Below are positions 15,725 through 16,133 of a DNA stretch of 16,133 nucleotides, piece by piece. The position numbers and the translations under genes were made by a program. Numbering within the stretch: position 1 is the stretch's first letter; the number at the start of each line of letters is the position of its first letter. This DNA is from Clostridiales bacterium (GTDB lineage: Bacteria > Bacillota > Clostridia > Oscillospirales > Oscillospiraceae), in contig JAJBTD010000066.1 in the NCBI GenBank assembly GCA_020861055.1, forward strand, positions 8,075 to 24,207, given 5' to 3'. Under the pieces are notes generated by a model, which was given only the letters and a program-made list of their open reading frames with translations, was not told where the DNA came from and ran no database searches.

Positions 15725-15739
15725 CAGGTATCATACCTG
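15725..15739. promoter_or_regulatory. Operator-like palindrome at the transcription start
   Basis: CAGGTAT-C-ATACCTG is a perfect 7-1-7 palindrome placed one base after the -10 box, where a bound repressor would block initiation. Its GGTAT/ATACC arms resemble sites of GntR-family regulators of hexuronate genes, but the regulator is not in the window. Confidence 0.55.
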
Positions 15740-15740
15740 G

Positions 15741-15750
15741 GGAACGTTCC
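15741..15750. promoter_or_regulatory. Second operator-like palindrome in the kinase leader
   Basis: GGAACGTTCC is a perfect 10-base palindrome with the AACGTT centre often seen in LacI-family operators. It sits between the first palindrome and the ribosome site AGGAGG (15754-15759). A short palindrome can arise by chance, so this is weaker than its neighbour. Confidence 0.35.
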
Positions 15751-15767
15751 GGGAGGAGGCAATACGG

Positions 15768-16133
15768 ATGAAAAACTATAACCCAATTTTGGCGGGCAAC
15801 GACACGACCCAGCGCTTTATCACCTTCGGAGAGGTTATGCTACGGCTGACCCCGCCCAATTACGCAAAGATACGGGTGACCTCCAGCTTTGAGGCCAGCT
15901 ACGGCGGCAGCGAGGCCAATATTGCGATGGCCCTGGCCAATCTGGGGGTGGACAGCACCTTTTTCAGCGTGGTGCCCAACAACAGCCTGGGCAAGAGCGC
16001 CGTCCGGTGGCTCCGCTCCAACGACGTGCACTGTACCCCCATGATCCTCTCCACCCCGGAGGAGACCCCCACCCATCGCCTGGGAACCTATTACCTGGAG
16101 ACAGGCTTCGGCATCCGGGCCAGCAAGGTCACC
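15768..16133 (+). CDS. kdgK: PfkB-family sugar kinase, probably 2-keto-3-deoxygluconate kinase (3' end outside window)
   Basis: The frame is open from the ATG at 15768 to the window edge, giving the first 122 residues of a ribokinase-fold enzyme. After about 16 variable residues it reads FITFGEVMLRLTPP, then YGGSEANIAMALANLG, the PfkB substrate-binding signature, then FFSVVPNNSLG and a YYLETGFGIRASKV segment. This order is typical of 2-keto-3-deoxygluconate kinases, which make KDPG from products of hexuronate or pectin breakdown. The catalytic aspartate region lies beyond the window, so another sugar substrate in the same family remains possible. The start has AGGAGG 8 bases upstream. The promoter and palindromes in front of it suggest substrate-controlled expression, which suits a catabolic gene. 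Confidence 0.75.
   Translation, partial: MKNYNPILAGNDTTQRFITFGEVMLRLTPPNYAKIRVTSSFEASYGGSEANIAMALANLGVDSTFFSVVPNNSLGKSAVRWLRSNDVHCTPMILSTPEETPTHRLGTYYLETGFGIRASKVT

Overview
This window looks like a chromosomal segment of a spore-forming, GC-rich Clostridia member, most like the Oscillospiraceae gut lineage (Flavonifractor, Lawsonibacter or Oscillibacter relatives). The grounds are a SpoIIP sporulation hydrolase, Gram-positive style lipoproteins, strong AGGAGG ribosome sites, a ruvX-DUF1292 pair arranged as in Bacillota, and codons strongly biased to G/C at the third position. The genus is an inference. No tRNA, rRNA, CRISPR array, transposase or phage gene was seen.

Layout. Positions 1-319 hold the C-terminal end of a fibronectin type III (Fn3) repeat protein, closed by a strong hairpin. 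Facing it on the minus strand is spoIIP (410-1579). Divergent from spoIIP is a small acidic lipoprotein of unknown role (1781-2443). A 183-base control region with a promoter and candidate ArgR sites then leads into a seven-gene arginine cluster, argG-argH-argC-argJ-argB-argD-argF (2627-10808). The cluster ends at a clear intrinsic terminator. A new promoter then drives a 637-residue lipoprotein with a zinc-protease HEXXH motif (10962-12875). It is followed on the same strand by a class I aminotransferase, ruvX and a DUF1292 protein (12936-14874). A further promoter precedes a membrane-anchored amidase of the peptidoglycan-recognition fold (14982-15671). The window ends inside a PfkB-family kinase resembling 2-keto-3-deoxygluconate kinase (from 15768), whose promoter carries three perfect dyads.

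How the genes work together. The arginine cluster covers every committed step from glutamate to arginine. ArgJ supplies and recycles the acetyl group, ArgB, ArgC and ArgD make N-acetylornithine, ArgJ releases ornithine, and ArgF, ArgG and ArgH finish the pathway. Carbamoyl phosphate must come from genes outside the window. ArgB has the N-terminal helix of arginine-inhibited kinases, which fits an ArgJ-based cyclic pathway. ArgC is of the short, uncommon type.

Most of the window is ordinary metabolism and cell-envelope biology, and I do not see a clearly new multi-gene system. The items most worth a second look are non-coding or uncharacterised. The 320-base gap between argG and argH contains a run of hairpins, including three overlapping and mutually exclusive helices that resemble an attenuator. 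The HELTH lipoprotein appears to join a beta-propeller-like region to a gluzincin-like protease. The kinase promoter contains three closely packed palindromes.
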